Assembly: GCA_963543925.1 (NCBI GenBank)
Contig: CAUUCP010000006.1
Coordinates: forward strand, 1 to 64,000
Reading direction: 5' to 3'
Source of the DNA: Bacteroides_D sp963543925
Lineage (GTDB): Bacteria > Bacteroidota > Bacteroidia > Bacteroidales > CAJPTX01
Length of the DNA: 64,000 nucleotides
The notes under the pieces are model-generated. The model was not told the origin of the DNA. It worked only from the letters and a program-made list of their open reading frames with translations, and did not search any database. The translations under genes were made by a program, and so were the position numbers. Below are positions 17,777 through 26,531 of the stretch, piece by piece. Each line of letters starts with the position of its first letter. The first letter of the stretch is position 1.

Positions 17777-19033
17777 ATGCGCGTGGACATCGATGCTATC
17801 AAACGACGATTCAAGATTATCGGAAATAATCCCGATCTCCTACGGGCAGTTGAGGTTGCCTATCAGGTCGCTAATACCGATCTCGCTGTATTGGTGACTG
17901 GGGAAAGTGGATCGGGAAAAGAATTCTTCCCACAGATCATCCACCAGTTTGGGCTTCGTAAACATGGACGCTATGTAGCAGTAAACTGTGCTGCTATCCC
18001 TGAGGGGACTATCGATTCCGAACTCTTCGGACATATCAAGGGATCGTTTACAGGAGCCTTGGAGAATCGAGAGGGCTATTTCGAGGTCGCCGACAAGGGG
18101 ACGATCTTCCTCGACGAGGTCGGAGAGCTACCCCTCACTACACAGGCTCGTCTCTTACGTATCTTGGAAACCGGAGAGTTCTATCGAGTTGGCTCCTCCA
18201 CACCCATCCAGACGGATATCCGCATTGTGGCCGCCACCAACGTCAATCTGGAGATGGCTATCCGAGAAGGAAAGTTCCGAGAAGACTTGTTCTATCGCCT
18301 CTCTACTATCCCGATTCGTATCCCTCCATTGCGGGAACGCGGAGACGATGTCCTGTTACTCTTCCGTTGGTTTGCCGCCGAGTGTGCTGAAAAATATAAC
18401 ATGCCGCCAATCCAGTTAAAGGACGCCTATGCCGAGGAGGTTTTACTCACCTACCGATGGCCAGGGAATGTGCGTGAACTCAAAAATATGGCAGAGAGGA
18501 TTTCGGTCATAGAGACCGAAAGAGAAATCTCGGCACAAATACTCGGACGCTACATACACACCGAGACGCAGCGTCACTTACCAGCGATATATCGTGCCAA
18601 TGATACCATGCCCGAGCAAGAAAAAAAGGTCATCTTGGGCTTGATACACGATCTCCGTACAGAGGTCGACGATCTCCGACAAGTGGTCGTTAAGCTGATG
18701 CAACAAAATGCGTGTGTACTGCCCACGCCTACGACGAATGGAAAAGAGCATAACCACACCCTGAGGACGCTTGCCGAGTTGAAGACCCACGAAGAGGCTG
18801 CACAGGAAACCATCGTCACGCCTCTCTTAGAGACAACAGAAAACGAAGAACCACACGAAGTGCCCCATGCGGTCATAGAGGAGACCCCACGATCTATTGC
18901 TGATATGGAGGAGGAGATGATTCGCAGAGCCCTCAAGAAAAACAACGGTCTCCGTAAACAGGCGGCGCTCGAATTGGGGATCTCATTGCGAACTCTCTAT
19001 CGAAAGCTCCAAGAATATCATATTGAAGATTGA
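17777..19033 (+). CDS. Sigma-54-dependent activator without receiver domain
   Basis: A 418-residue protein that starts directly with the AAA+ domain (about residues 10-245): Walker A GESGSGKE near 41, Walker B FLDEVGE near 113, and the sigma-54 contact loop in the form GSFTGA near 83, where GAFTGA is the textbook version. The arginine-finger region FREDLFYRLS and WPGNVRELKN follow. After a linker of about 100 residues, poor in conserved sequence, comes a Fis-type helix-turn-helix at the C-terminus (LRKQAALELGISLRTLYRKL). With no sensory domain, its input must come from elsewhere. RpoN itself is not in the window. Confidence 0.9.
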   Translation: MRVDIDAIKRRFKIIGNNPDLLRAVEVAYQVANTDLAVLVTGESGSGKEFFPQIIHQFGLRKHGRYVAVNCAAIPEGTIDSELFGHIKGSFTGALENREGYFEVADKGTIFLDEVGELPLTTQARLLRILETGEFYRVGSSTPIQTDIRIVAATNVNLEMAIREGKFREDLFYRLSTIPIRIPPLRERGDDVLLLFRWFAAECAEKYNMPPIQLKDAYAEEVLLTYRWPGNVRELKNMAERISVIETEREISAQILGRYIHTETQRHLPAIYRANDTMPEQEKKVILGLIHDLRTEVDDLRQVVVKLMQQNACVLPTPTTNGKEHNHTLRTLAELKTHEEAAQETIVTPLLETTENEEPHEVPHAVIEETPRSIADMEEEMIRRALKKNNGLRKQAALELGISLRTLYRKLQEYHIED

Positions 19034-19037
19034 GCCT

Positions 19038-19550
19038 ATGGGAAAAAAGATCGGGATATGCCTCCTTCTCCTCCTCCTCCCGCTGTGCTATTGGGGGTGT
19101 AGCATCAAGTACTCCTTTACAGGAGCGAGTATCTCGCCCGAAGTGCGCACTGTGACCATTGCTCAATTCCCAAACCTCGCCCCGTTAGTAAACCCGACCC
19201 TATCCTCCGCCTTTACCGAGGCATTGAAGGAAAAGTTTGTCACGCAGACGAGTCTTGCATTGCAGAACTTTGGAGGGGACTTGGACTTTGCGGGGGAAAT
19301 TACTGCCTACGACGTCGCCCCTGTTGCGATTCAGGGAAATGAAACGGCTGCATTGAATAGGCTCACGATAGCCATTCACGTCAAGTTTGTAAATATACGT
19401 GACGAAAAAGCGAACTTTGACAGAACATTCTCTGCATACGAAGATTACTCTGCCAACAGACCCTTCTCTGATGTAGAAGGAGCCTTGGTCGCTACGATCC
19501 AAGAAAAATTGGTGGAGGATATCTTCAATGCGGCTGTGGCTAATTGGTAA
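19038..19550 (+). CDS. lptE: LptE-like lipoprotein (LPS assembly)
   Basis: A 170-residue lipoprotein (signal with six leucines, lipobox YWGC, C21). Mature sequence SIKYSFTGASISPEVRTVTI followed by FPNLAPLVNPTLS and FTEALKEKF matches the Bacteroidota LptE family, the outer-membrane partner of LptD that delivers lipopolysaccharide to the surface. ATG 19038 follows the previous stop by 4 bp and gives a proper signal peptide; the frame also opens at 19023 inside the upstream gene, which is less likely. Overlap with the next frame is removed by choosing 19568 for that gene. Confidence 0.85.
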   Translation: MGKKIGICLLLLLLPLCYWGCSIKYSFTGASISPEVRTVTIAQFPNLAPLVNPTLSSAFTEALKEKFVTQTSLALQNFGGDLDFAGEITAYDVAPVAIQGNETAALNRLTIAIHVKFVNIRDEKANFDRTFSAYEDYSANRPFSDVEGALVATIQEKLVEDIFNAAVANW

Positions 19551-19567
19551 AAGGAGCTGTGGGAGCG

Positions 19568-20551
19568 ATGGATGACGTGCAGACTTTTTATTCCTTACTT
19601 CGTATTCCACAACGACCTTCGCAGGAAGCGGTGGAACTCCTCGCGGAACTGCAAGAAAAGTACCCTTATTTCCAAGGGGTACACCTACTCGTAGCCGCAA
19701 ATGCCGAGGAGATCTATCCTGCGCAGCAGGAACAAAAAAGAGCCGAGGCGGTATTGTCCCTCCCAGATTCGTTCGCGCTGTTCCGTTACCTCGATGCGCT
19801 GCGCCTATACCAATTGCGACAACAGCACGAGGAGGCGGTGCAGCCGATAGACCCATTGTCGCAGGTGTCGGAGATAGAAAGCGAATCCCAGATAGAGCCG
19901 CTGCAGCAAACGGACTCTTTAGCCAACCAAGGGGAGGAGACGCAGACGCATCTACCAACCCTTGCGCCACGTGTTTCGGTAACCGCCGCGGTGGCCTCCT
20001 TGGCGGGGCTCTCCCCAGAAATCAATCTTTCGGGGGTATTACCCAATTCCATAGAAGAAGTTGCCCCCTTCCCCATTGCGCCAATCTATACGCTGGAGTA
20101 CGACAAGGAGTACAATATCGAGGAACTCTATCATTTTACCGTCACGGTGCTCAACCCCTACTATACCCCTCCAGAGCCTGTCGCGGCCGACGAAAATGAG
20201 GAAGAACTACACCAGTGGCATCCCATCTCTGCCGAGCAGCAGATGGATCTTATCAATAATTTCCTCAAGAACCTCGACGGAGAAAACGGGATTAAAGCTA
20301 CCGTACTGCGAAAGGCAGAGGCTGCCCAAAGAGAAGGGAAAAATATAGAGGATTTGGGGAGTGCATCGACCCACGTCACCAATACTTCGTCAATGGAACG
20401 CATTGCGCAGCTCTATGAAACAAGGGGCGAGCTTACCAAGGCGATCGAGGTGTATGAACAACTCGTGCATGATTTTCCAAAAAAAAGTGCTTACTTTGCC
20501 TCCGAAATAGAGCGGTTGCGTGCACTAGACGCGCCGCGTCTTAACAGTTGA
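19568..20551 (+). CDS. Cytoplasmic TPR-like protein, unknown function
   Basis: A 327-residue protein without signal peptide. The N-terminal 80 residues are helical (VELLAELQEKYPYFQG is typical of hypothetical Bacteroidota proteins next to secG). A long acidic, Gln/Glu-rich linker runs from about 90 to 230. Two short helices near residues 275-315 look like a TPR pair (RIAQLYETRGELTKAIEVYEQ). ATG 19568 is preferred to the in-frame ATG at 19544 because GGGAG stands 4-8 bp before it and because 19544 overlaps lptE. The function is not known; its steady place between lptE and secG suggests an envelope-related job. Confidence 0.7.
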   Translation: MDDVQTFYSLLRIPQRPSQEAVELLAELQEKYPYFQGVHLLVAANAEEIYPAQQEQKRAEAVLSLPDSFALFRYLDALRLYQLRQQHEEAVQPIDPLSQVSEIESESQIEPLQQTDSLANQGEETQTHLPTLAPRVSVTAAVASLAGLSPEINLSGVLPNSIEEVAPFPIAPIYTLEYDKEYNIEELYHFTVTVLNPYYTPPEPVAADENEEELHQWHPISAEQQMDLINNFLKNLDGENGIKATVLRKAEAAQREGKNIEDLGSASTHVTNTSSMERIAQLYETRGELTKAIEVYEQLVHDFPKKSAYFASEIERLRALDAPRLNS

Positions 20552-20564
20552 CATTTAGAGAATC

Positions 20565-20951
20565 ATGTACAGTCTTTTTTCAATACTCATCCTGATAGTC
20601 TGCTTCTTACTTGTGCTCATCGTCTTGGTACAGAACTCCAAAGGCGGGGGATTGGCGTCTAATTTCTCTGGCGCTGGGCAGGTCATGGGGGTGCGTAAAA
20701 CGGCAGATTTCTTGGAAAAATCAACTTGGACACTCGCGATAGCTCTGATCGTTTTTAGTGTTTTCGCGGTAGCGGCGATCCCTCATTCCAAGGAAGAGGT
20801 GCAGCAGTCCAGAATTCAAGAACAGGTACAACGTACTACGGCGGGTTCGATGCCTACCAATTTGCCCGCAGCACCGACCGAAGGGAGTGAAGCTGCAGCT
20901 ACACAAGACGCTGCACAACCCACAGGAGAGGCTGCGCCCGCTGAAAAATAG
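20565..20951 (+). CDS. secG: Preprotein translocase subunit SecG
   Basis: SecG is the small, non-essential subunit of the SecYEG channel in the inner membrane. 128 residues with two membrane helices (about 3-22 and 54-73) and the conserved loop VLVQNSKGGGLASNFSG between them. The C-terminal tail of about 45 residues is rich in Ala, Thr, Gln and Pro, as is usual for Bacteroidota SecG. Confidence 0.92.
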   Translation: MYSLFSILILIVCFLLVLIVLVQNSKGGGLASNFSGAGQVMGVRKTADFLEKSTWTLAIALIVFSVFAVAAIPHSKEEVQQSRIQEQVQRTTAGSMPTNLPAAPTEGSEAAATQDAAQPTGEAAPAEK

Positions 20952-20978
20952 CTGGATCTTATAGTTGATATCGTCAGA

Positions 20979-21014
20979 GGAGACTGCCCCACGCTGGGGA
21001 AGTCTCCTTTTTTT
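20979..21014 (+). terminator. Terminator after secG
   Basis: A hairpin with GGAGACT paired to AGTCTCC and inner CCCC/GGGG is followed by seven T (21008-21014). It ends the DoxX-secG gene run. Bases 21015-21280 hold short TTGTGTGGCTA repeats (around 21040-21080) and nothing else I recognise. Confidence 0.85.
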
Positions 21015-21280
21015 GTGGGCTTCCTTTTTTCGTGGGCAGATTGTGTGGCTAGATTGTGTGGCTAAATTGTGTGGCTAAATTGCACGAGATCCGTCGCTAT
21101 TCGCATGCCCTATTCGCATGCTATAGGATTGAAGAAATAAGACCAAGATCCGTCGTTAGGACTGCCTGCATTGCTCGTGCTCGTTTTTCTACACAACGGG
21201 GGAAAGGTACTCATCTTGTTGAAAGGATTCTATTTAGAGGCTTTCTCTTTTTCACAGTGCCCTCTGGAGAACCGCTCCCG

Positions 21281-21312
21281 TTTGTCTATTTGGTTTTATT
21301 TTTTGAACTTTG
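21281..21312 (+). promoter_or_regulatory. gdhA promoter
   Basis: TTTG at 21281-21284, a 20-bp spacer, then GAACTTTG at 21305-21312, one base off TAnnTTTG. It lies 56 bp before ATG 21369 and inside the longer open frame from 21171, which argues against that earlier start. Confidence 0.65.
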
Positions 21313-21368
21313 TAGCAGTAAAACGGGTCAAAGGAGCGTTTTCTTTTGACGAAAAAACATTGAAGGAC

Positions 21369-22709
21369 ATGGACGTACAACAGATTTTGGCTGATTTGCA
21401 GAAGAAGCACCCAGGCGAGCCTCAGTTCCTACAAGCAGTCACAGAGGTTTTGGAATCGGTGAAAGACGTGTACAACGAAAACCCCAAGTTCGCACAGAAC
21501 AAGATCATGGAGCGCATCATCGAGCCTGATCGCGTATTTATGTTCAAGGTGCCCTGGGAAGATGACAAGGGCGAGATCCATGTAAACATCGGTTACCGTG
21601 TACAGTTCAACGGTGCTATCGGTCCATACAAGGGCGGGATTCGTTTCCAACCCAATGTGACATTGGATACCATGAAGTTCCTCGGTTTCGAACAAACCTT
21701 CAAAAATGCTCTTACGACCCTCCCTATGGGTGGTGGTAAGGGGGGAAGTGATTTCAACCCGACAGGACGTTCGGATGCTGAAGTCCGCCGTTTCTGCGAA
21801 AAGTTCGTCATGGAGCTCTGGCGTCACATCGGTGCTGAAACCGACGTTCCTGCAGGGGACATGGGCGTAGGTGGACGTGAAATCGGATACATGTACGGGA
21901 TGTACAAAAAGCTCGCGCAGTGCCACACGGGCGTATTCACCGGTAAGGGGATGAACTGGGGTGGATCGAAGATGCGTCCCGAAGCTACAGGATACGGTGC
22001 CGTATTCTTCCTCTGCCATATGCTCGCTGCACACAACGATACGATCAAGGGCAAGCGCGTAGCTGTTTCTGGGTTCGGTAACGTGGCTTGGGGCGCATGC
22101 GAAAAACTCGTACAGTTGGGCGCAAAGGTCGTATGTATCTCGGGGCCTGACGGATACATCCTCGACGAAGCAGGTATGACACAAGAAAAGGTCAACTACA
22201 TGCTCGAACTGCGTGCATCGAACCAGAACGTAGTAGCTCCGTACGAAAAGAAGTTCCCAGGTTCGAAGTTTATCGCTGGAAAGAAACCGTGGGAAGTTAA
22301 GGTGGATATCGCAATGCCTTGCGCTACCCAGAACGAGTTGAGCGCGGACGATGCAAAGGCGTTGATCGCGAACGGTGTGAAGTACGTAGCCGAAGTATCC
22401 AACATGGGATGCCAAGCAGATGCTATCCACGCCTTCATTAACGCACGTATCCCATTCGGTCCTGGTAAGGCAGTGAACGCTGGTGGGGTCGCTACCTCTG
22501 GGTTGGAAATGTCGCAGAATGCATTGAAGCTTAGCTGGTCTGGTGACGAAGTCATCGCTCGCTTGGAGACCATCATGCAAGACATCTTCAACGCTGCCGT
22601 ACAATACGGTAAGGAAAAGGACGGCTACATCAACCTCGTTAAGGGGGCAAACATTGCGGGCTTCATGAAGGTGGCTAACGCAATGTGCGACCTCGGTCTA
22701 GTATACTAA
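21369..22709 (+). CDS. gdhA: Glutamate dehydrogenase (NADP type)
   Basis: GdhA interconverts glutamate and 2-oxoglutarate plus ammonia and is a central, highly expressed enzyme in amino-acid fermenting Bacteroidales. 446 residues, the usual hexameric type. RVQFNNAIGPYKGG appears here as RVQFNGAIGPYKGG, PMGGGKGGSDF near residue 118 holds the catalytic lysine, and GFGNVAWG near 235 is the dinucleotide site. ATG 21369 gives an N-terminus that lines up residue for residue with Porphyromonas GdhA as I recall it. Codon choice (GGT, GCT, CGT, AAG) fits high expression. It is flanked by its own promoter and terminator. Confidence 0.95.
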   Translation: MDVQQILADLQKKHPGEPQFLQAVTEVLESVKDVYNENPKFAQNKIMERIIEPDRVFMFKVPWEDDKGEIHVNIGYRVQFNGAIGPYKGGIRFQPNVTLDTMKFLGFEQTFKNALTTLPMGGGKGGSDFNPTGRSDAEVRRFCEKFVMELWRHIGAETDVPAGDMGVGGREIGYMYGMYKKLAQCHTGVFTGKGMNWGGSKMRPEATGYGAVFFLCHMLAAHNDTIKGKRVAVSGFGNVAWGACEKLVQLGAKVVCISGPDGYILDEAGMTQEKVNYMLELRASNQNVVAPYEKKFPGSKFIAGKKPWEVKVDIAMPCATQNELSADDAKALIANGVKYVAEVSNMGCQADAIHAFINARIPFGPGKAVNAGGVATSGLEMSQNALKLSWSGDEVIARLETIMQDIFNAAVQYGKEKDGYINLVKGANIAGFMKVANAMCDLGLVY

Positions 22710-22740
22710 GGCTCTCATTTCTACTTGTTAGATGTAAGGC

Positions 22741-22775
22741 GGACGCCTGAGGGAAACCTCGGGCGTCCTTTTTTT
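22741..22775 (+). terminator. Terminator after gdhA
   Basis: A 12-bp stem (GGACGCCTGAGG / CCTCGGGCGTCC, one G-T pair) with a GAAA loop is followed by seven T. Confidence 0.95.
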
Positions 22776-22820
22776 ACATCCATGGATAACCAGTAGATGG
22801 GATACGAGGAAAATCACCCC

Positions 22821-22882
22821 CCCAGAGAAATCACCCTAAAAGAAATCAACCCCAGAGAAATCACCCTAGGGTGATTCTCTGG
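22821..22882. repeat. 30-bp direct repeat and hairpin between gdhA and the AsmA-like gene
   Basis: The 16-mer CAGAGAAATCACCCTA occurs at 22823-22838 and 22853-22868 (period 30). The second copy pairs with GGGTGATTCTCTGG at 22869-22882, giving a 14-bp hairpin with one bulged A. It may serve as a terminator for the minus-strand AsmA-like gene, but no T-run follows closely. Confidence 0.55.
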
Positions 22883-22974
22883 GAGGGTCGAGCGAGAGGC
22901 GCTCTTATTGCCCTCCCTCTCAATTACCGCCCCAATTTCCGCCCCCAGTGCTCCCTCCAATTTCCGCCCCCCGT

Positions 22975-23022
22975 TATAATGGGGAAACGCCATAATGGGG
23001 AAATGCCATAATGGAGAAACGC
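22975..23022. repeat. 16-bp tandem repeat, three units
   Basis: Three adjacent 16-bp units (22975-22990, 22991-23006, 23007-23022) of the type CATAATGGGGAAATGC, with two to three differences between them. A doubled CAATTTCCGCCCCC lies just upstream (around 22932 and 22957). All are non-coding. Confidence 0.75.
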
Positions 23023-23053
23023 TAGGTGCGCAAGGACGACCGCCCCCTCCCCC

Positions 23054-25708
23054 CTAGTCGTCTTCCCAAGTGATGGTAGGTTTTTCCTTTTTAGGCTCGG
23101 GAGACGGAGATTGTGCGCGTTTCGGTGCCGGAGTGGCGGATGTGCGATGCGTGCTGTCAACCTCTTCCCATTCGATGTGGTAATGAGCGTCGGGCGACGA
23201 CGGGCGAGGCGTGCGCATAGAGTCTGACGACGGACGAAGACCAAACTCATCGTTGAAGAGGTCACGTAACGCTGCCTTTTCGCTAGCTACCCGTTCGCGA
23301 TAACGATCGGCAAGCGCCTTACGGTCATAGGAAACACGAACACCCGCAGAATCGCCCTGTAAGAGCAAATAAAGCACGCCTCCCTCCTTACCCTCCTCTT
23401 GGTAAGACTCATCATCTATATCGCGCGATTTTGACCGCATTCGGTGAAATAACAGATCCGAAAGCGAGAGCTGTAGACGGTACTGAAAACGAGAGTCGAA
23501 ATATTGTTCTCCTTGGAAGCGGAGACTCAACGCTGAAGAGTTGATCTGCATCTGAGGCACCGTAATCTTCTCTTGGAGGATGGAAATCTCATTGCTCAGG
23601 GTTGAGAAACGAATGTGTCGCAACTCCTCCAGACGAATAAAGGTCGACAGAGCCTCAAGCCCTTCAATCTCATTGAGCTCGCCGTTCTGTACCGTCACGC
23701 GGGAGCGAAGCTGTAGATCCGGGAAATAAGGCTTCCCCTGAAAAAAGGGAAGATGTAGGCTCAATGAGCCAGAGAGTAAACCCGACAGATTCTTGTGCCC
23801 GAAGTTGGTGAGTCCAAAATCATCGTAGCGAAGAAAAAGCTCGTGAAGGTCAAGACGTTCTGGAAATAGGTTCGCGTGCAACAGCGAATTCCTCTCACCC
23901 TCCGACTGGAAAAGAAGGTCGCCATGAAGACGACCACCCAATAGTTGCGCTTTTTGTAAATCGATTTGGATGCGGTCGCGGTTCGCCACGACCCGAGCCT
24001 GTACCGAATCGATGGGAGAGTCCCGATAGGTGCAGGAAGAAAGGCGCACGTCGCCGCGGAACGTACCGAGACGAGACCAGAGATCCTCCACGGGGCTCGG
24101 CGCGACGGAATCCCGCTTGGAGGGAGACGCATCAGGATTCCATACTGGCAAACCATCGCTCGGGATCTTCCACTGAGAAAGGTGTGCATTGATCGTCCAC
24201 TGGGGTAAAGCGCCCTTTCGGAAAAGAGAAAAAACGTTCTGAACATTGATCCCAAGGTCGAACGGAGAGCCGTTCCACTTCCCTCGTATTGCTCCCTTGA
24301 TGAGATCCTCGTTATTGAGGGTCAGCGCTCCCTCTACATTGGTAAAAATCTGGTACGGATTGGGCAAGAGGCGATCGACACTAAAGTCAAGATCGAAGCG
24401 TAATTTCGGATCGATAAGGGTCTCGGGGGTCACGTGACCCAGATCCTGTAGAGAGGTGACACACTCCCCAGAGCCACGCAAGAAGCTATAACGCTCGAGG
24501 TAGGGAGTGAGGAAGGGTAGTTGAACCTCATTATTCACCAACGCGAAACCTACCTGTGCATAGAGGTGCGGGTGATCGAGATTGGTCATACGAAACTTCC
24601 CCGTGAGGGTCGAGTTCCGATGGACGATCTCGCAACGGGAAATGGAAAACGAGGTGGCGGCACGAGAACCCTCTGCGCCGTTACTAAAATGACCTTGTAG
24701 AACCCGAAGGGTGTAATGCTCTCCAGCATACCGAAGGCCGAGACGTTCCCCATACAAGTTCATTTCTATACTCAGGGGGCGATCAAGAACCCCCTTCAGT
24801 TGAAGGTCGGCATTCAGTTTCCCCTCTAGTTCTACGCTCGGGGGGAGCTGCCATTTGTATTGCGAGGCAAAGGCGAGAAGCGTACGTAGGTCGAGATTTT
24901 TCCCACGAATATCCCACTCGGTCGTGTGATCGGAAAGGTGGAGAAAGCCCGCGACTTCCAACTCGTTGCGGTCGAGCTGCAGGCTCGTGCTTACTGTTTC
25001 CAAACGTTGATCTTCGATTTGGAGGTGGCTCGACAGTTCGAAATGTTGTTTCTGTGCAAAAATGAAATCCCCCTGCCGAGCATGTTCCACGAGCCCCTCG
25101 GCGCGTACGCGGAAGTAAGAGTTGCCACCAACCAAAGAAAACTGAGCTCGGAGCTTGGGGAGGATCAGACGTGTCGAGAAAAGGGCCTGAGCATCTCGGA
25201 ACTGAGTCACCATCTGGTCGAGGCGCATCTCGCGGATGTCCAGTGTGATGGGGGAAACCGCCGCCTCCTCCCCCTGCGGGGGCGTCTCCTCTTGGCGGGG
25301 ACGTAGCAGGTCGTAGTTACGGATGCCCTCTTTGCTGTGCCGTAGATTGAGGTAGCCGTGAACTATCCGAAAAGACTCTACGCGCCCCTTGCCTCTGAGG
25401 AGTTCAAAAGGGTTTAGGGTGAGAAAGACACTCTTGGCGACCAGCAGCGTATCCTCCTTTCCAAATACCTCGGGGTGCGCAGAGGGGATCGTCACGTCCC
25501 GCAGGTGTAGCGAGGCGTGCGGAAAGTTGGCAAAAAAGGTAAACTCCACTCCCGAGGTGGACACCGGAACGGAGAGGGATTCGTTCAGCGTACTCAAGCT
25601 CTGTTGCACGATGTATTCGCCCCATCGTTTTTCGAGAAAAAAGAGAAGGGCAAAAAGAAGCCCCACGATGCCCAAGAGCACCAGCAGTATATTGCGAAGG
25701 ATGCGCAA
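23054..25708 (-). CDS. AsmA-family envelope protein
   Basis: An 884-residue protein anchored by one N-terminal helix (about residues 4-26, LLVLLGIVGLLFALLFF), with the rest predicted in the periplasm. The start shows the AsmA pattern: a short mature strand, then VEFTFFANFPHASLHLRDV and a long run of beta-strand repeats, with an AsmA-like C-terminal part near residues 600-770. AsmA-like proteins are thought to bridge the membranes and move phospholipids to the outer membrane. The last 80 residues are Ser/Pro/charged and look disordered. It is a single-gene unit, convergent with gdhA. Confidence 0.8.
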   Translation of the reverse strand: MRILRNILLVLLGIVGLLFALLFFLEKRWGEYIVQQSLSTLNESLSVPVSTSGVEFTFFANFPHASLHLRDVTIPSAHPEVFGKEDTLLVAKSVFLTLNPFELLRGKGRVESFRIVHGYLNLRHSKEGIRNYDLLRPRQEETPPQGEEAAVSPITLDIREMRLDQMVTQFRDAQALFSTRLILPKLRAQFSLVGGNSYFRVRAEGLVEHARQGDFIFAQKQHFELSSHLQIEDQRLETVSTSLQLDRNELEVAGFLHLSDHTTEWDIRGKNLDLRTLLAFASQYKWQLPPSVELEGKLNADLQLKGVLDRPLSIEMNLYGERLGLRYAGEHYTLRVLQGHFSNGAEGSRAATSFSISRCEIVHRNSTLTGKFRMTNLDHPHLYAQVGFALVNNEVQLPFLTPYLERYSFLRGSGECVTSLQDLGHVTPETLIDPKLRFDLDFSVDRLLPNPYQIFTNVEGALTLNNEDLIKGAIRGKWNGSPFDLGINVQNVFSLFRKGALPQWTINAHLSQWKIPSDGLPVWNPDASPSKRDSVAPSPVEDLWSRLGTFRGDVRLSSCTYRDSPIDSVQARVVANRDRIQIDLQKAQLLGGRLHGDLLFQSEGERNSLLHANLFPERLDLHELFLRYDDFGLTNFGHKNLSGLLSGSLSLHLPFFQGKPYFPDLQLRSRVTVQNGELNEIEGLEALSTFIRLEELRHIRFSTLSNEISILQEKITVPQMQINSSALSLRFQGEQYFDSRFQYRLQLSLSDLLFHRMRSKSRDIDDESYQEEGKEGGVLYLLLQGDSAGVRVSYDRKALADRYRERVASEKAALRDLFNDEFGLRPSSDSMRTPRPSSPDAHYHIEWEEVDSTHRTSATPAPKRAQSPSPEPKKEKPTITWEDD

Positions 25709-25847
25709 AACGATGTCTAATTGAATGGTTATCGCAAGAGTAACGTCTAAAGTGCAGAGAAAGATACGAAGAGCGCCAGGAATGCGAGAGGAATGCGAGA
25801 GGAAAGACGAGGAGAAAAATGAGGAGAAAGATGATTGAAAAAAGGTA

Positions 25848-26207
25848 GTGTTCGTAAAAGTGTGTAATAGGGCTGCCTATTTCTCCGCCTATTGCTCACT
25901 CTTTGTACACACAGTGCAGAGTACTACTTTAGAAATTCATAAACCAATATTTCTATACGTGTTTATAAATAATATAGTGTAGAAATAATGAAATATATTA
26001 TGCGAATGGCTATTTTTCTGCAGAATAGGCAGGGGGAAACACGCCCAGAACACGCCCGGAATACGCCCAGAACACGTAGGCTACACCTGCTCTACCCTAT
26101 CTCACCACGTAGGGGAGGGGTAGTATATTTATGAATATATAAAGTTTTATAAGCTCACTATCGCCGACCCGCTCTCACCCACTTACACACTCTTCTAGGA
26201 CAGTATC
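25848..26207 (-). repeat. Interspersed MITE-like repeat, copy E (divergent)
   Basis: About 360 bp in reverse orientation. The inner end CGTAAAAGTGTGTAA at 25854-25868 with GGGCTGCCTATTTC matches the far end of copy C. The outer end ACACACTCTTCTAGGACAGTATC at 26185-26207 matches copies A, B and D. The middle is more diverged and A/T-rich (TATTTATAAA segments), but the 11-bp array is kept. It occupies most of the 820-bp gap before the T9SS cargo gene. Bases 26208-26472 hold a ten-C tract and no clear gene. Confidence 0.65.
26038..26092. repeat. 11-bp tandem array in copy E
   Basis: Five 11-bp units (starts 26038, 26049, 26060, 26071, 26082), for example AACACGCCCAG and AACACGCCCGG. The core is ACACG rather than TACAC, but the period is the same as in the other copies. 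Confidence 0.7.
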
Positions 26208-26472
26208 GAAAAATGGGAGGGGCATCAGACAACCGAGGGTGTATCTGGAGATCCCCCCCCCCTCACTTTCCTTCCCGAATCGATATTGACAAATCGGATC
26301 TTTTCATGGGAGATATTGATGCTTTTAGGGGGTCATAGGGCATAATTTTGGGTTCATTGGTGGCAATGCCGAGGATTTTCTCATAGGACTTTAAGGCTGT
26401 TGTAGGCGGGGCTGTGCGAAAAATGGAGAAAAAAGAACAGGTGGGGGAGAACATTGTTGAAATAAAAGGTTG

Positions 26473-26480
26473 TACATTTG
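26473..26480 (+). promoter_or_regulatory. Bacteroidota-type -7 element for the T9SS cargo gene
   Basis: TACATTTG lies 52 bp before ATG 26532. ATTG at 26453-26456 is the nearest -33 candidate, slightly too close (16 bp). Confidence 0.55.
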
Positions 26481-26531
26481 CAGTGCTTCGTACGTGGTGT
26501 ACGGGGTCTAACTCACTAAAACAAAATAGGA

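Noticed and set aside
21171..21368. Longer N-terminus for gdhA
   Set aside because: The extension contains the promoter, does not match GdhA proteins, and the protein from 21369 has the family's normal length.
21429..22604. A 391-codon open frame antisense to gdhA
   Set aside because: It mirrors gdhA codon structure (the highly biased codons leave few stops on the other strand), has no recognisable family features, and gdhA itself is certain.
26253..26262. Ten-C tract as a phase-variable promoter element (also C-rich tracts at 10027, 14260 and 28653)
   Set aside because: They lie in intergenic DNA far from or wrongly placed for the promoter elements found, and C-rich runs are frequent in the gaps of this genome. 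Without strain comparison there is no case for switching.
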